Positions 27,693-36,534 of a stretch of 64,000 nt of DNA are shown here, piece by piece. The position numbers and the translations under genes were made by a program. The stretch lies in NCBI GenBank assembly GCA_903928055.1, contig CAIYPG010000113.1, positions 1-64,000 of the forward strand, written 5' to 3'. Source of the DNA: an uncultured beta proteobacterium (GTDB taxonomy: Bacteria; Pseudomonadota; Gammaproteobacteria; Burkholderiales; SG8-39). Under the pieces are notes generated by a model. The model did no database searches and was not told the DNA's origin. It was given only the letters and a program-made list of their open reading frames with translations. Position 1 is the stretch's first letter. Each line of letters opens with the position of its first letter.

Positions 27693-28568
27693 TTACCTGC
27701 GTCTGCCGCTTTTCGCCGTCCGGCCCGAGGGGCGGGCGGAATCGCCCGCGGGAAGCTTGCTGTAGGCCAGTTCGCGCGTGCGCATGAAATGCGCGTTCAG
27801 CAACGCCACCGCCCGCTCGGAATCGCGGGCAAGGACAGCGTTGACGATTTCCTGGTGCTCATTGATGCGCGGCCTGGCCTTGCCGTAGGTGAAGCGCGAA
27901 ATGTGCCGGTAGCGGTCGGCAATGTCGAACAGCTGCTCGCAGTAATCGATCAGCCAGCGCGATCCGCAGGCAGCAATGAGGCTCGAATGGAAGGCGCGGT
28001 GCGCCACCTCCCACATCGGGTTGTAGGCGATCTTCGCCTGCGCGCCCTCGAACACATTGTCGGCAATGCGCGACAGGCGGTTGTGCGCCAGCAGCACGCC
28101 GTCCTCCCACTCGCCGTCGCCATTGCGGATGGCCTCGCGCAGCGCAACCTCGTTCAGCCAGCAGCGCGTGCGAGTCAACTCCTCGAGATGCTCCGGGCTG
28201 AGCGGGGTGACTGAAAATCCCTTGTGGTCGCTCAGCGCCACCAGATGGTCTCGGGACAGCCGGTTCAGCGCTTCGCGGATCGGACTGGGACCGACCTTGT
28301 AGCGCCGGCACAGTTCCTGGACACGCAGCTTCGCGCCCGGCGCGAGGGTGGCATCGATGATGTCGCGGCGCAGTTGCTGATAGGCAACCGAGGCCAGCGT
28401 TCCGCCGGAAAGTTCGGCGGCGGCACTCAGGCTGGTAACCGCGGGAGGCATGGTTACGCCGGCCGCAGGCAGGGGAAGCGTGGCAACACCCCCTTTCACC
28501 TTGCCGGCTTTTCGCTCGATTGCTGCGCGTTGCCGCGGCTTGCGCGCCACTGCCAGCTCTCCCGCCAT
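27693..28568 (-). CDS. GntR-family transcriptional regulator, FCD (FadR) subfamily
   Basis: A 291-residue regulator. An unusually long basic and Ala-rich head of about 55 residues precedes the winged helix-turn-helix (LRVQELCRRYKVGPSPIREALNRLS), which is followed by a helical FCD ligand domain with conserved histidines (AHRAFHSSLIAACG and NEHQEIV). The ATG at 28568 follows TGGAGAAAGC; a TTG at 28583 would add five residues. It is divergent from the Bug-Bug-HyuA-HyuB-bicupin-FAH cluster and separated by a palindrome-rich AT region, the classic arrangement for a local repressor that also controls itself. The inducer is probably a carboxylate related to the cluster substrate (inference). Confidence 0.92.
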   Translation of the reverse strand: MAGELAVARKPRQRAAIERKAGKVKGGVATLPLPAAGVTMPPAVTSLSAAAELSGGTLASVAYQQLRRDIIDATLAPGAKLRVQELCRRYKVGPSPIREALNRLSRDHLVALSDHKGFSVTPLSPEHLEELTRTRCWLNEVALREAIRNGDGEWEDGVLLAHNRLSRIADNVFEGAQAKIAYNPMWEVAHRAFHSSLIAACGSRWLIDYCEQLFDIADRYRHISRFTYGKARPRINEHQEIVNAVLARDSERAVALLNAHFMRTRELAYSKLPAGDSARPSGRTAKSGRRR

Positions 28569-28604
28569 GCTTTCTCCAGACAAATTCGCTGCGAATTTTG
28601 ACAG

Positions 28605-28665
28605 CGATCTATTTTATAGATTATCGTACGTTTTATCGATTTTTTTTCGATAATCGATAAAACTT
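28605..28665. promoter_or_regulatory. AT-rich divergent control region with palindromes
   Basis: Between the GntR gene and the first Bug gene, perfect inverted arms TTTTATCGAT (28631-28640) and ATCGATAAAA (28653-28662) flank a T-rich centre. Just to the left lies TTATCGTACGTTTTA around a CGTACG core (28625-28630). FadR/GntR proteins commonly bind short palindromes with a GTAC-like centre, so both are candidate operators. A -10-like TATTTTATAGATTAT is embedded at about 28609-28623. Confidence 0.55.
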
Positions 28666-28771
28666 TCGTATCTTCAGGGCCCGGCTCCGACCGGATACCC
28701 GGCGCGGCCGCAGTGATGTAATGCGCGGCCGGTCGAAAAGAATTCGTGCACGCACTCTAGAGGAGGGTTCC

Positions 28772-29788
28772 ATGCACCGACAGATAACCCCGTCACCATT
28801 GCTGTCGCTTTGTCGCTTGCTGTTCCGCTCGCTGCTGGCCGGCGCCTGCATGGCACCGGCGCTGCTTCCGGTCACAGGACATGCCCAGCAGGGCAAGGGG
28901 GTCACCGTGATCGTGCCCTTCGCACCCGGCGGCAACCTCGACCTGAACGCGCGCATCATCGCGACGCTGGTCAAGCCATATGTCAGCGATCCCTGGATTG
29001 TGCTCAACCGGCCCGGCGCGACCGGCAATCTCGGACTGGCCGAAGCCATGCGCGCCAGGCCCGACGGCAAGACCATTTCGCTCACCGGCGGCGCCTTCCT
29101 GCTGCAGGGCCAGACGGCCGACGTGCCCTGGAAGGACGGCAATGATTTCGAGCAGATCGCCATCGTGCTCGCCTCCTACAACCCGCATTTCGTGCGCACC
29201 GATGCACCGTGGAAGACCATGACCGAGCTGGTCGAGTACTCGAAGAAGAATCCCGGCAAGGTCAATTACGGCGTGGTGGGTCCGCATGGCGTGGGCACGG
29301 TGCGCTACCTGCTGCTGAAGGCGGCCACCGGCATCGATTGGGCCGAGATCCCCTACGGTGGCGATGCGGCGACCATCACCGCCCTGCTCGGCGGCCACAT
29401 CGATACCGGCTCGGCTGCCGCCGCCGGCATCGCCTCCCAGGTGCGCGCCGGAAAGATACGCGTCCTCGCCATGCCGGCGGCCGAGCGCTCCCCCAACATG
29501 CCCGACGTGCCCACCTTCAGGGAGCAGGGCTATAACGTGGTGCTGCCGAGCTTCAACCTCATCCTCGGCCCCAAAGGCATCCCGGCCGACGTGCTGCGCC
29601 CCATGGTCAGCGCAATCGAGCGCGCCACTGCCACCGCCGAATACAGGAAGTTCGCCGACGACAGCGGCGCCGACCTCTACACCCGCACCGGTGAACAGAT
29701 GAGGACGACATTGAACAGCGAGGGCGCCACCTATCGCACTGTGGCCCCCATGCTCCTGGAATACGTCAAGACCCATCCGGTGAAGTAG
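28772..29788 (+). CDS. Bug-family periplasmic solute receptor (first of a tandem pair)
   Basis: A 338-residue TctC-type receptor and likely first gene of the Hyu cluster operon. The start at 28772 follows GAGGAGGGTTCC. A basic n-region and a long hydrophobic segment end at GHAQQ. The mature part is distinctive: VTVIVPFAPGGNLDLNARI, LVKPYVSDPWIVLNRPGATG and PDGKTISL in place of the common PDGYTLL. The next gene is a close paralogue with the same unusual features. Two receptors in one unit may bind different but related ligands or work at different affinities. Confidence 0.94.
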   Translation: MHRQITPSPLLSLCRLLFRSLLAGACMAPALLPVTGHAQQGKGVTVIVPFAPGGNLDLNARIIATLVKPYVSDPWIVLNRPGATGNLGLAEAMRARPDGKTISLTGGAFLLQGQTADVPWKDGNDFEQIAIVLASYNPHFVRTDAPWKTMTELVEYSKKNPGKVNYGVVGPHGVGTVRYLLLKAATGIDWAEIPYGGDAATITALLGGHIDTGSAAAAGIASQVRAGKIRVLAMPAAERSPNMPDVPTFREQGYNVVLPSFNLILGPKGIPADVLRPMVSAIERATATAEYRKFADDSGADLYTRTGEQMRTTLNSEGATYRTVAPMLLEYVKTHPVK

Positions 29789-29831
29789 GTCGCGGTGCCA
29801 CTCGCAAACGCCAGCCCGTGAAAGAAGGAAA

Positions 29832-30830
29832 ATGAGTCTCAAGCCGAAATTCAAGTCGCTGGCCCGCGCACTGTGCGCCATGGTCTGCGCGGCGCTGACA
29901 CTGGCCCCGGCCGCCGGCTGGTCACAGGCAAAGCCGGTCACCATCATCATTCCCTACGGACCCGGCGGCAATTACGACCAGACCGCGCGGTTGCTGGCGA
30001 ATCTGGTCAAGCCCTACACCAGCGAGCCCTGGATTGTGATCAATCGCCCCGGCGCGACCGGCACCATCGGCGTGGCCGAGGCCATGCGCGCAAAACCCGA
30101 CGGCAAAACGCTGGTGCTCACCGGATCGTCCTTTCTGCTGCAGGGCCTCACCTCGCCCAACGCACCCTTCAAGGGCTCATCCGACCTGGAACAGATCGCC
30201 ATCATCCTCGCCACCCACAACGTGCACTTCGTGCGCGCTGACGCGCCCTGGAAAAGCATGACCGAGCTGGTCGAGTATTCGAAGAAGAACCCCAACACCA
30301 TCAACTACGGCGTCACCGGCCCCTTCGGCGTGGGCACGGTGCGCTACCTGATGCTCAAGCAGGCCACCGGCATCAACTGGACCGAGGTGCCCTTCACCGG
30401 CGATGCCGAGACCATGACCGCCGTGCTGGGCGGGCATGTGCACACCGGCGCGGCCGCCGCGCCCAGCGTGGCGCCGCAGGTAAAGGCCGGCAAGGTGCGC
30501 ATCCTGGCCGTGCCCGCCGATGAGCGCGTGCCCTCCATGCCCGATGTGCCGACCTTCAGGGAGCTGGGTTATCCCGTGGTGCTTCCCAGCCTGTCCGTGG
30601 TCATGGGGCCCAGGGGCATCCCCGCCGACGTGCTGCGAGAACTGCGCGGCGTGCTGGAAAAGGCCACCGCCACGCCGGAGTACCGCAAGTTCGCCGATGA
30701 CAGCGGCGCCACGCTGTACGCGCGCTTTGGCGACCAGGCCAGGGCAGCAGTCGAGGAAGAGGAAGCGAAATACCGCGTCATCGCCCCGATGCTGCAGGCC
30801 TATATCAAGGCGAATCCCGCGGGACGCTGA
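29832..30830 (+). CDS. Bug-family periplasmic solute receptor (second of a tandem pair)
   Basis: A 332-residue TctC-type receptor, paralogous to the gene 43 bases upstream: VTIIIPYGPGGNYDQTARL, LVKPYTSEPWIVINRPGATG, PDGKTLVL, and a nearly identical MTELVEYSKKNP segment. The signal peptide ends at GWSQA. GAAAGAAGGAAA lies before the ATG. Differences between the two lie in the loop after PGGN and in the C-terminal half. The HyuA start is 47 bases downstream. Confidence 0.94.
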   Translation: MSLKPKFKSLARALCAMVCAALTLAPAAGWSQAKPVTIIIPYGPGGNYDQTARLLANLVKPYTSEPWIVINRPGATGTIGVAEAMRAKPDGKTLVLTGSSFLLQGLTSPNAPFKGSSDLEQIAIILATHNVHFVRADAPWKSMTELVEYSKKNPNTINYGVTGPFGVGTVRYLMLKQATGINWTEVPFTGDAETMTAVLGGHVHTGAAAAPSVAPQVKAGKVRILAVPADERVPSMPDVPTFRELGYPVVLPSLSVVMGPRGIPADVLRELRGVLEKATATPEYRKFADDSGATLYARFGDQARAAVEEEEAKYRVIAPMLQAYIKANPAGR

Positions 30831-30877
30831 TCACCGGCAACCACTTGTTTTCCCAACAGACGCAAAGGCTTCAGCCC

Positions 30878-33085
30878 ATGACTACAGCTGCACGCACTTC
30901 ATTCGCGGTCGATATCGGCGGCACCTTTACCGACGTCGTGATGTTCAGGGGCAGGGATGTACTGGTCGAAAAAACGCTCACCACGCCCGATGACCTGCTG
31001 GTGGGATTTTTTCGTGGCGTGGACGCGCTGCTGAAACGCAGCGGCGCCACGCCGCAGAGCGTGGACGGCGTGATCGTGCATGCCACCACCATCGTCACCA
31101 ACGCCCTGCTGGAGCGCAAGGGCGCGCGCACCGCCATGGTGTTCACGCGCGGCTTCTCCGACATCCTGGTGCGGCGCGACTCGCGGCGCTACGACATGTA
31201 CGACCTGCAGATCGAGAACCCGCCGGCGCTGGTGCCGCAGGAGGACGTGTTCACGGTGCGCGAGCGCGTGCTCTCCAGCGGCGAGATCTCCATTCCGCTG
31301 GAGGAGTCCGACGTCGATGCGCTGTGCGACGAGCTGGCCAAACGCAAAATCCAGTCGGTGGGCATCTGCCTGCTGTTCGGTTTCAAGAACGACAAACACG
31401 AGCGCCGCATCGCGGAAATCATCCGCAAGCGCCTGCCCGATGTGTATGTGTCGCTCGCCTCCGAGATCGCACCGCAGATCCGCGAATACTGGCGCGCCTC
31501 GACCACCTCGGTGAACGCCTACGCGATTTCGATCACCCAGCCCTACCTCACCACGCTGTCCACGCGCCTGCAGAACGAAGGCTATCCGTCACGACCGCTG
31601 ATCATGCTCTCCTCGGGCGGTGTGGTCGGCCCGGCCACCGCCGGTCGCATGCCGGTGCGCATGATCGAAAGCGGCCCCGCCGCCGGCGCGCTGGGCTCGG
31701 CGCATGCCTCGCGCGCGCTCGGGCTGCCCAACCTGCTCGCCTTCGACATGGGCGGCACCACCGCCAAAGTCTGCCTGATCCACAACCATCGCCCGCTTGT
31801 CACAGGACGCTTCGAGATCGACCGCATGTACCGCTTCAAGGAAGGCAGCGGATTGCCCGTCAGCATCCCGAGTGTCGACATGATTGAAATCGGCGCGGGC
31901 GGCGGCAGCATCGCGCGCATCGACGAACTCGGCCTGCTGAAGGTCGGGCCGCGCAGCTCGGGTTCGCGCCCGGGTCCGGCCTGCTACGGCCAGGGCGGAA
32001 CGGCGCCGACCGTGACCGACGCCGACGTGGTGCTGGGCGTGATTGATGCCGAGAACTTCCTCGGCGGCGCCATGAAACTCGACACCGCGGCGGCCGGGAA
32101 GGCCCTGGCTGGCCTCGCCAAACCCCTGGGAATCAGCACCATCGCCGCGGCGCGCGGCGTCTACCAGATCGTGTGCGAGACCATGGCGGGCGCGGTGCGC
32201 GCCCACGCCGCCGATCGCGGCGCCGACCACCGCGGCATCCCCATCCTCGCCTTCGGCGGCGCCGGGCCGGTGCATGCCTGCGCCGTGGCCGAACTGCTCA
32301 GCAGCCGGACCGTGATCTTCCCGCCCATGGCGAGCGTGTTCTCGGCCTTCGGTTCGCTGGTCACGCCGCCGCGCCTGGACTTTGTTCGCAGCTTCCTGTC
32401 ACGCCTGGACCGCCTCGACTGGACGCAGGTCGGCGGCCTGTTTGACGAAATGGAGGCCGAAGGCCACAAGGCGCTGATGGAAGCCGGCGCGCAGAAAAAG
32501 GACATCGTGTTCGAGTACTCCGCGGACATGCGCTATCTCGGCCAGCAATTCGAGCTCATTGTGGAATTGGACGCGCGGCCCACGGTGAAGGACACCGCCG
32601 CCGCCGCGCGGCGCATGTTCGAGGATCAGTACCTGAAGCGCTACAAGCTGATTCAGCCGGAAGTGCCGGTGGAGGTGTTGAACTGGCGCATCACCGCCAG
32701 CGCCCCGGCGCAGGTCGCACCCGAACTGGACGGGCAGGCGCCCGGCAGCAGCACGCTCAGGCACTCGGCCGGCAGGCGCCGCGTGCACCTGTGGCGCGAA
32801 AATCAGGAAGTCCCGGTCATGCCGCGCGCCGCGCTCAAGGCCGGCACCAGCGTGGAAGGCCCCGTCATCCTCGAGGAGGCCGACACCACGCTGGTCATCC
32901 CGCCCGGCTGGAAGGCCGAGCTGGGTGCGCTGGGCAGCATCATGGCCACGCGGGTGGCATCCCAGGCAAGCTCGCTGGCCGCTTCGATCGCAGGCGCACG
33001 CACCAATTCGATGACAGCGTCGATGACCGCCTCGACGACCGCCTCGACGACGAAGGGGCAAACAACCACGGCGAAGGAGAAATAG
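30878..33085 (+). CDS. hyuA: Hydantoinase/5-oxoprolinase A subunit (HyuA family)
   Basis: A 735-residue ATP-dependent amidohydrolase subunit of the hydantoinase/oxoprolinase type. FAVDIGGTFTDVVMFRG at the N terminus and LLAFDMGGTTAKVCLI near residue 290 are the two actin-fold phosphate-binding motifs. The start at 30878 is the first ATG that fits the family N terminus. The last 45 residues are odd: a Ser/Thr/Ala/Met-rich tail with a repeated MTAS/STTAS unit not expected in the family. Its partner HyuB begins 2 bases after the stop. Family members cleave 5-oxoproline, hydantoins or N-methylhydantoin, or carboxylate ketones (acetone and acetophenone carboxylases); the substrate here is unknown. 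Confidence 0.93.
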   Translation: MTTAARTSFAVDIGGTFTDVVMFRGRDVLVEKTLTTPDDLLVGFFRGVDALLKRSGATPQSVDGVIVHATTIVTNALLERKGARTAMVFTRGFSDILVRRDSRRYDMYDLQIENPPALVPQEDVFTVRERVLSSGEISIPLEESDVDALCDELAKRKIQSVGICLLFGFKNDKHERRIAEIIRKRLPDVYVSLASEIAPQIREYWRASTTSVNAYAISITQPYLTTLSTRLQNEGYPSRPLIMLSSGGVVGPATAGRMPVRMIESGPAAGALGSAHASRALGLPNLLAFDMGGTTAKVCLIHNHRPLVTGRFEIDRMYRFKEGSGLPVSIPSVDMIEIGAGGGSIARIDELGLLKVGPRSSGSRPGPACYGQGGTAPTVTDADVVLGVIDAENFLGGAMKLDTAAAGKALAGLAKPLGISTIAAARGVYQIVCETMAGAVRAHAADRGADHRGIPILAFGGAGPVHACAVAELLSSRTVIFPPMASVFSAFGSLVTPPRLDFVRSFLSRLDRLDWTQVGGLFDEMEAEGHKALMEAGAQKKDIVFEYSADMRYLGQQFELIVELDARPTVKDTAAAARRMFEDQYLKRYKLIQPEVPVEVLNWRITASAPAQVAPELDGQAPGSSTLRHSAGRRRVHLWRENQEVPVMPRAALKAGTSVEGPVILEEADTTLVIPPGWKAELGALGSIMATRVASQASSLAASIAGARTNSMTASMTASTTASTTKGQTTTAKEK

Positions 33086-33087
33086 CC

Positions 33088-34635
33088 ATGGACGGAATCG
33101 AACTGGAACTGATGTGGTCGCGGCTGCGTTCCATCGTCTCGGAACAGGCCAAGGCCATGCAGCGCACCGCCTTCAGCTCGGTGGTGCGGGAGGCAGGCGA
33201 CCTCGCCTACGGACTCTTCGACGGGCGGGCGCGCATGATCGCACAGGCCGAGACCGGCACCCCCGGCCACATCAACTGCATGGCGCATTGCGGCGCCTAC
33301 CTTGCCGACTGCTACAGGGGCGACCTGAAGCCCGGCGACGTGCTGATCAACAATGATCCCTGGAAGGGCTCGGGCCACACCTTCGACATCACGGTATTCG
33401 CTCCGGTTTTCAGGAACGGTCGCATCCTCGCCTATGTCGGCTCGAACAACCATCACACCGACATCGGCGGCCTGGGCACGGGCGTGGGCGCCAACGACGT
33501 CCACGAGGAAGGCATCTGGATACCGCCCCTGAAGCTGTTCGAGGAGGGCAGGCCCAACAAGACCCTGTTCGACATGCTGCGCGCCAACAGCCGCACCCCG
33601 GAGATGTTCGTCGGTGACCTGATGAACCAGTGCGCCTCGGCCCTGAGCGGCGGCGAGGCCATCGTTGAAATGTGCGACCAGTTCGGCCTCGCCGACATCG
33701 AGGACCTGGCCGACGCCATCATCGCGCGTTCGGAAGCCGCCATGCGCGACGCCATCCGCAAGCTGCCCGCGGGCACTTTCAGCGGCGAGGCGAGTTTCGA
33801 CATTCCCAACGGCGATGTCATCACCCTGAAAGTGGCCGCCACCATCGACAACCAGAAGGGCGAGGTCATGCTCGACTTCGCCGGCAGCTCGCCGCAAAGC
33901 CCCAAGGGCGTCAATGTCGTATTGGGCTACACCCAGGCCTACGCCACTTTCGCCGTGCGCTGCGTGCTCGGCTCCGAGGTGCCCAACAACGTCGGCAGCA
34001 TGGCGCCCGTCAAGGTCACCGCGCCCGAAGGCAGCATCGTCAACTGCAAGTACCCGGCCTCGGTGGCGGGCCGGCACATCGTCGGCATGTACGTGCCCAT
34101 GCCCATCATGAAGGCGCTGTACCACATTGCCCCGGAGCGGGTGGTCGCGCCCAGCACCGGCGCGGGCTACTCCTGCAAGGTGTTCGGCGCCTTCCCCAAC
34201 GGCGAGAGTTACGTCGGCCAGATCACCGGCCTCACCGGCGGCATGGGCGCGCGCGCCGGCAAGGACGGCCTGCACGCCACCTACTATCCGGCAGGCCTCG
34301 GCGCCGTGCCCATCGAAGTGGTGGAAAGCGAATCGCAGATCGTGTTCAACCGCTGGGAAATCCGCGCCGGTTCAGGCGGCAAGGGGAAACACAATGGCGG
34401 CGACGGCCAGATCGTGGAGTTCTACGTCAACAGCGACAAGCCCTGGATACTCACCGCCAACCCCAGCTCGAGAAATTTCCCTCCGCAGGGTCTGGGCGGC
34501 GGCGAATCCGGCAAGCACGGCGTTTTCCATATCAACGGCAAGGAACAACTGGTGCAGGGCAAGGCGCGCATGCAGCCCGGCACGGTCGTCTATATGGAAA
34601 CCCCGGGGGGCGGCGGTTACGGCAGGCCGGCCTGA
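33088..34635 (+). CDS. hyuB: Hydantoinase/5-oxoprolinase B subunit (HyuB family)
   Basis: A 515-residue partner of HyuA. Typical segments are QRTAFSSVVREAGDLAYGLF, GTPGHINCMAHC, NDPWKGSGHTFDITVFAPVF and NHHTDIGG, and the C-terminal glycine-rich GGGGYGRPA. The start at 33088 follows GAAGGAGAAATAGCC and lies 2 bases after the HyuA stop, so the two are translated together. The histidines and aspartates in these segments bind the metal or substrate in related enzymes. No gamma subunit of the acetone carboxylase type is present, which leans towards a hydrolase rather than a carboxylase. Confidence 0.93.
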   Translation: MDGIELELMWSRLRSIVSEQAKAMQRTAFSSVVREAGDLAYGLFDGRARMIAQAETGTPGHINCMAHCGAYLADCYRGDLKPGDVLINNDPWKGSGHTFDITVFAPVFRNGRILAYVGSNNHHTDIGGLGTGVGANDVHEEGIWIPPLKLFEEGRPNKTLFDMLRANSRTPEMFVGDLMNQCASALSGGEAIVEMCDQFGLADIEDLADAIIARSEAAMRDAIRKLPAGTFSGEASFDIPNGDVITLKVAATIDNQKGEVMLDFAGSSPQSPKGVNVVLGYTQAYATFAVRCVLGSEVPNNVGSMAPVKVTAPEGSIVNCKYPASVAGRHIVGMYVPMPIMKALYHIAPERVVAPSTGAGYSCKVFGAFPNGESYVGQITGLTGGMGARAGKDGLHATYYPAGLGAVPIEVVESESQIVFNRWEIRAGSGGKGKHNGGDGQIVEFYVNSDKPWILTANPSSRNFPPQGLGGGESGKHGVFHINGKEQLVQGKARMQPGTVVYMETPGGGGYGRPA

Positions 34636-34690
34636 ACACGAACATCGAAACAACGCGCAACAAACATTCATTCCAGAAGAGGAGAGCACC

Positions 34691-35452
34691 ATGCGCCACA
34701 TCATCCCCGTCGATTACTCAGCCTTCCCCCCGGACGCTTTCAAGGGCCAGGTGCTCGTCGGCCCGGGCACCGACACCGGCATCGACAGCTGCAAGATCAT
34801 CTGCTCACGCGTGCCGCCCGGCGGCAAAGGCCCGGACCTGCACACCCATCCCGTTGACCAGTACTACTACATCATCAGCGGCACCATGAATTTCCAGATG
34901 GGCGACGAGAAATTCGTGCTGGGACCGCGCACCCTGGTGTCCATTCCCGCCGGCACGCCGCACTGCAACTGGAACGAGAGCAAGGAGGCCGAAGTGCATC
35001 TCGAGGTTTTTGTCGGACCGCCCGCGCCGAATTCACTGCAGAAGGTACAGCCGCGCAAGGTTCCCGGCGCCGCGAAGCAGATCCGCACGCTGGACGCAAA
35101 CGGCTGGAAGCCACTGGTGAAATGGCGCACCCAGCAACTGGCCAAGCGCAGCATGGGCGACTCCGGCGTGGCGCGCATCTACGAGGCCGAGACCGAGATC
35201 GGCGGCGGCGGCCCATCCATGCACTTCCACAGCTTCGACCAGTTCTATTTCGTGCTGGAGGGCTCTCTGTCGGTGCAGATCGGCATGAAGAAAATGGTGG
35301 CCGGCCCCAATTCGCTGGTCGTGCTGCCGGCCGGCATCCTGCACACCAACATCAACGAGGGTCCCACTCCCGGCCGCCATATCGCCATCCTCGTCCCGGA
35401 ACCGTTGGGCGACGCCCCGGCCGACTTCCGCGTGGAACTGGTCAAGCACTGA
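34691..35452 (+). CDS. Bicupin protein
   Basis: A 253-residue protein with two cupin barrels. The first shows HTHPVDQYYYIISGTMNF and PAGTPHCNW; the second shows MHFHSFDQFYFVLEGSLSV and PAGILHTNINEG. Each has histidines placed to bind a metal. There is no signal peptide. AAGAGGAGAGCACC lies before the ATG. Bicupins include dioxygenases, isomerases and decarboxylases. Its place between HyuB and a FAH-family hydrolase suggests it acts on the ring-opened product of HyuAB (inference). Confidence 0.9.
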   Translation: MRHIIPVDYSAFPPDAFKGQVLVGPGTDTGIDSCKIICSRVPPGGKGPDLHTHPVDQYYYIISGTMNFQMGDEKFVLGPRTLVSIPAGTPHCNWNESKEAEVHLEVFVGPPAPNSLQKVQPRKVPGAAKQIRTLDANGWKPLVKWRTQQLAKRSMGDSGVARIYEAETEIGGGGPSMHFHSFDQFYFVLEGSLSVQIGMKKMVAGPNSLVVLPAGILHTNINEGPTPGRHIAILVPEPLGDAPADFRVELVKH

Positions 35453-35481
35453 GCTGACAACGCAACTTTCAGGGATACAAA

Positions 35482-36411
35482 ATGAAAATCCTGTTCTTCG
35501 ATGACTACAGGCTGGGCGTGCTTAAGGGAGACAGCGTGGTGGACGTGTCCACAGTGGTAAGCGCCATACCGCATCTGGGTCCGCATGACCTCATCAACGG
35601 CCTGATCACACGCTTCGATGAATTCCGAAAGCCGCTCGAAGCCGCGGTCGCCTCGGGCAACGGCGTGCCCGTTTCCGGCGTGAAAATCCGCCCGCCCCTG
35701 CCCCGCCCCGGCAACATCGACTGCATGGCGGTGAACTACATGGAGGACGGCACCCGGGCCGAGCCTGCTCCCATCAACGCCTTCCACAAATCATCGGGCG
35801 CCATCATCGGGCCGGGCGACACCATGGTGTTTCCCGACGCGCCTGCCGGCGCCTTCGAGGGCGAGGCGGAAATCGCCGTGGTCATCGGCAAGAAGGCCAC
35901 GAACGTCAGGGCCGGGGACGCCATGAATCACGTGTTCGGCTACGTCAATTTCATCGACGGATCGGCGCGCGGCCTGCCGCCTCCGGCCAATGTGTTCTTC
36001 CAGATGAAGTCGCGCGACACCTTCGCGCCCATCGGGCCCTACCTCGTCACCGCCGACGAAATCCCGGACCCGCACAAGCTGCAGGTCAGGCTGTGGCGCA
36101 ACGGCCAGCTCACGCAGAACTACAACACCAGCGACATGGCGCACAACATCCCCAAGTGCATCGCCTGGGTATCGGCCATCCACACCCTGAATCCTGGCGA
36201 CATCCTCGCCATGGGGACCAACCACCGCGGTCTCTCGAGCTTCCAGGACGGTGACAGGATCGAACTGGAAGTTGATGGCCTCGGGCGCCTTCAATTCAGT
36301 TGCAGGGACGATCTGAAGCGCACCTGGGCACGCGAGACGCGCCTCGAGCGCGAGCAGAAGGGCCTGCCCGGGCCGTTCCAGCAACTCAGCGGCAAATACG
36401 CCAAGCCTTAG
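35482..36411 (+). CDS. Fumarylacetoacetate hydrolase family protein
   Basis: A 309-residue member of the FAH superfamily. Metal ligands are expected in FEGEAEIAVVIGK (the two glutamates) and in GYVNFIDGSARGLP (the aspartate). FFQMKSRDTFAPIGPYLVT and GDILAMGTNHRGLSSFQDGD complete the family pattern. Members hydrolyse C-C bonds of 1,3-diketo acids, decarboxylate, or hydrate 2-oxo acids. AACTTTCAGGGATACAAA precedes the start, a weak site. It is the last gene of the GntR-linked cluster and would release small acids from the product of the earlier steps. Confidence 0.92.
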   Translation: MKILFFDDYRLGVLKGDSVVDVSTVVSAIPHLGPHDLINGLITRFDEFRKPLEAAVASGNGVPVSGVKIRPPLPRPGNIDCMAVNYMEDGTRAEPAPINAFHKSSGAIIGPGDTMVFPDAPAGAFEGEAEIAVVIGKKATNVRAGDAMNHVFGYVNFIDGSARGLPPPANVFFQMKSRDTFAPIGPYLVTADEIPDPHKLQVRLWRNGQLTQNYNTSDMAHNIPKCIAWVSAIHTLNPGDILAMGTNHRGLSSFQDGDRIELEVDGLGRLQFSCRDDLKRTWARETRLEREQKGLPGPFQQLSGKYAKP

Positions 36412-36534
36412 GAAGCAGAATTAAATGATCATATTTCTTTTATATAACTGCTTTAAATATTGATATTCTATCGAAATTGATCACAATAATTCATTTCACC
36501 AGAGGTGGAACGACACCATGCCGGCGGCGCGCTC
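36412..36534. other. AT-rich convergent gap with TGATCA motifs
   Basis: This gap between the FAH gene and the convergent Bug gene is far more AT-rich than its surroundings. It holds TGATCATATT (36426-36435) and TGATCACAAT (36478-36487), the second followed by AATTCATTTCACC. No hairpin with a T-run is seen. Similar motifs recur in other gaps of the window. Confidence 0.5.

Noticed and set aside
34127-34690. N-terminal extension of the bicupin over the end of HyuB
   Set aside because: The extension overlaps HyuB in another frame and has no motifs; the ATG at 34691 has a strong ribosome site and begins the cupin fold.
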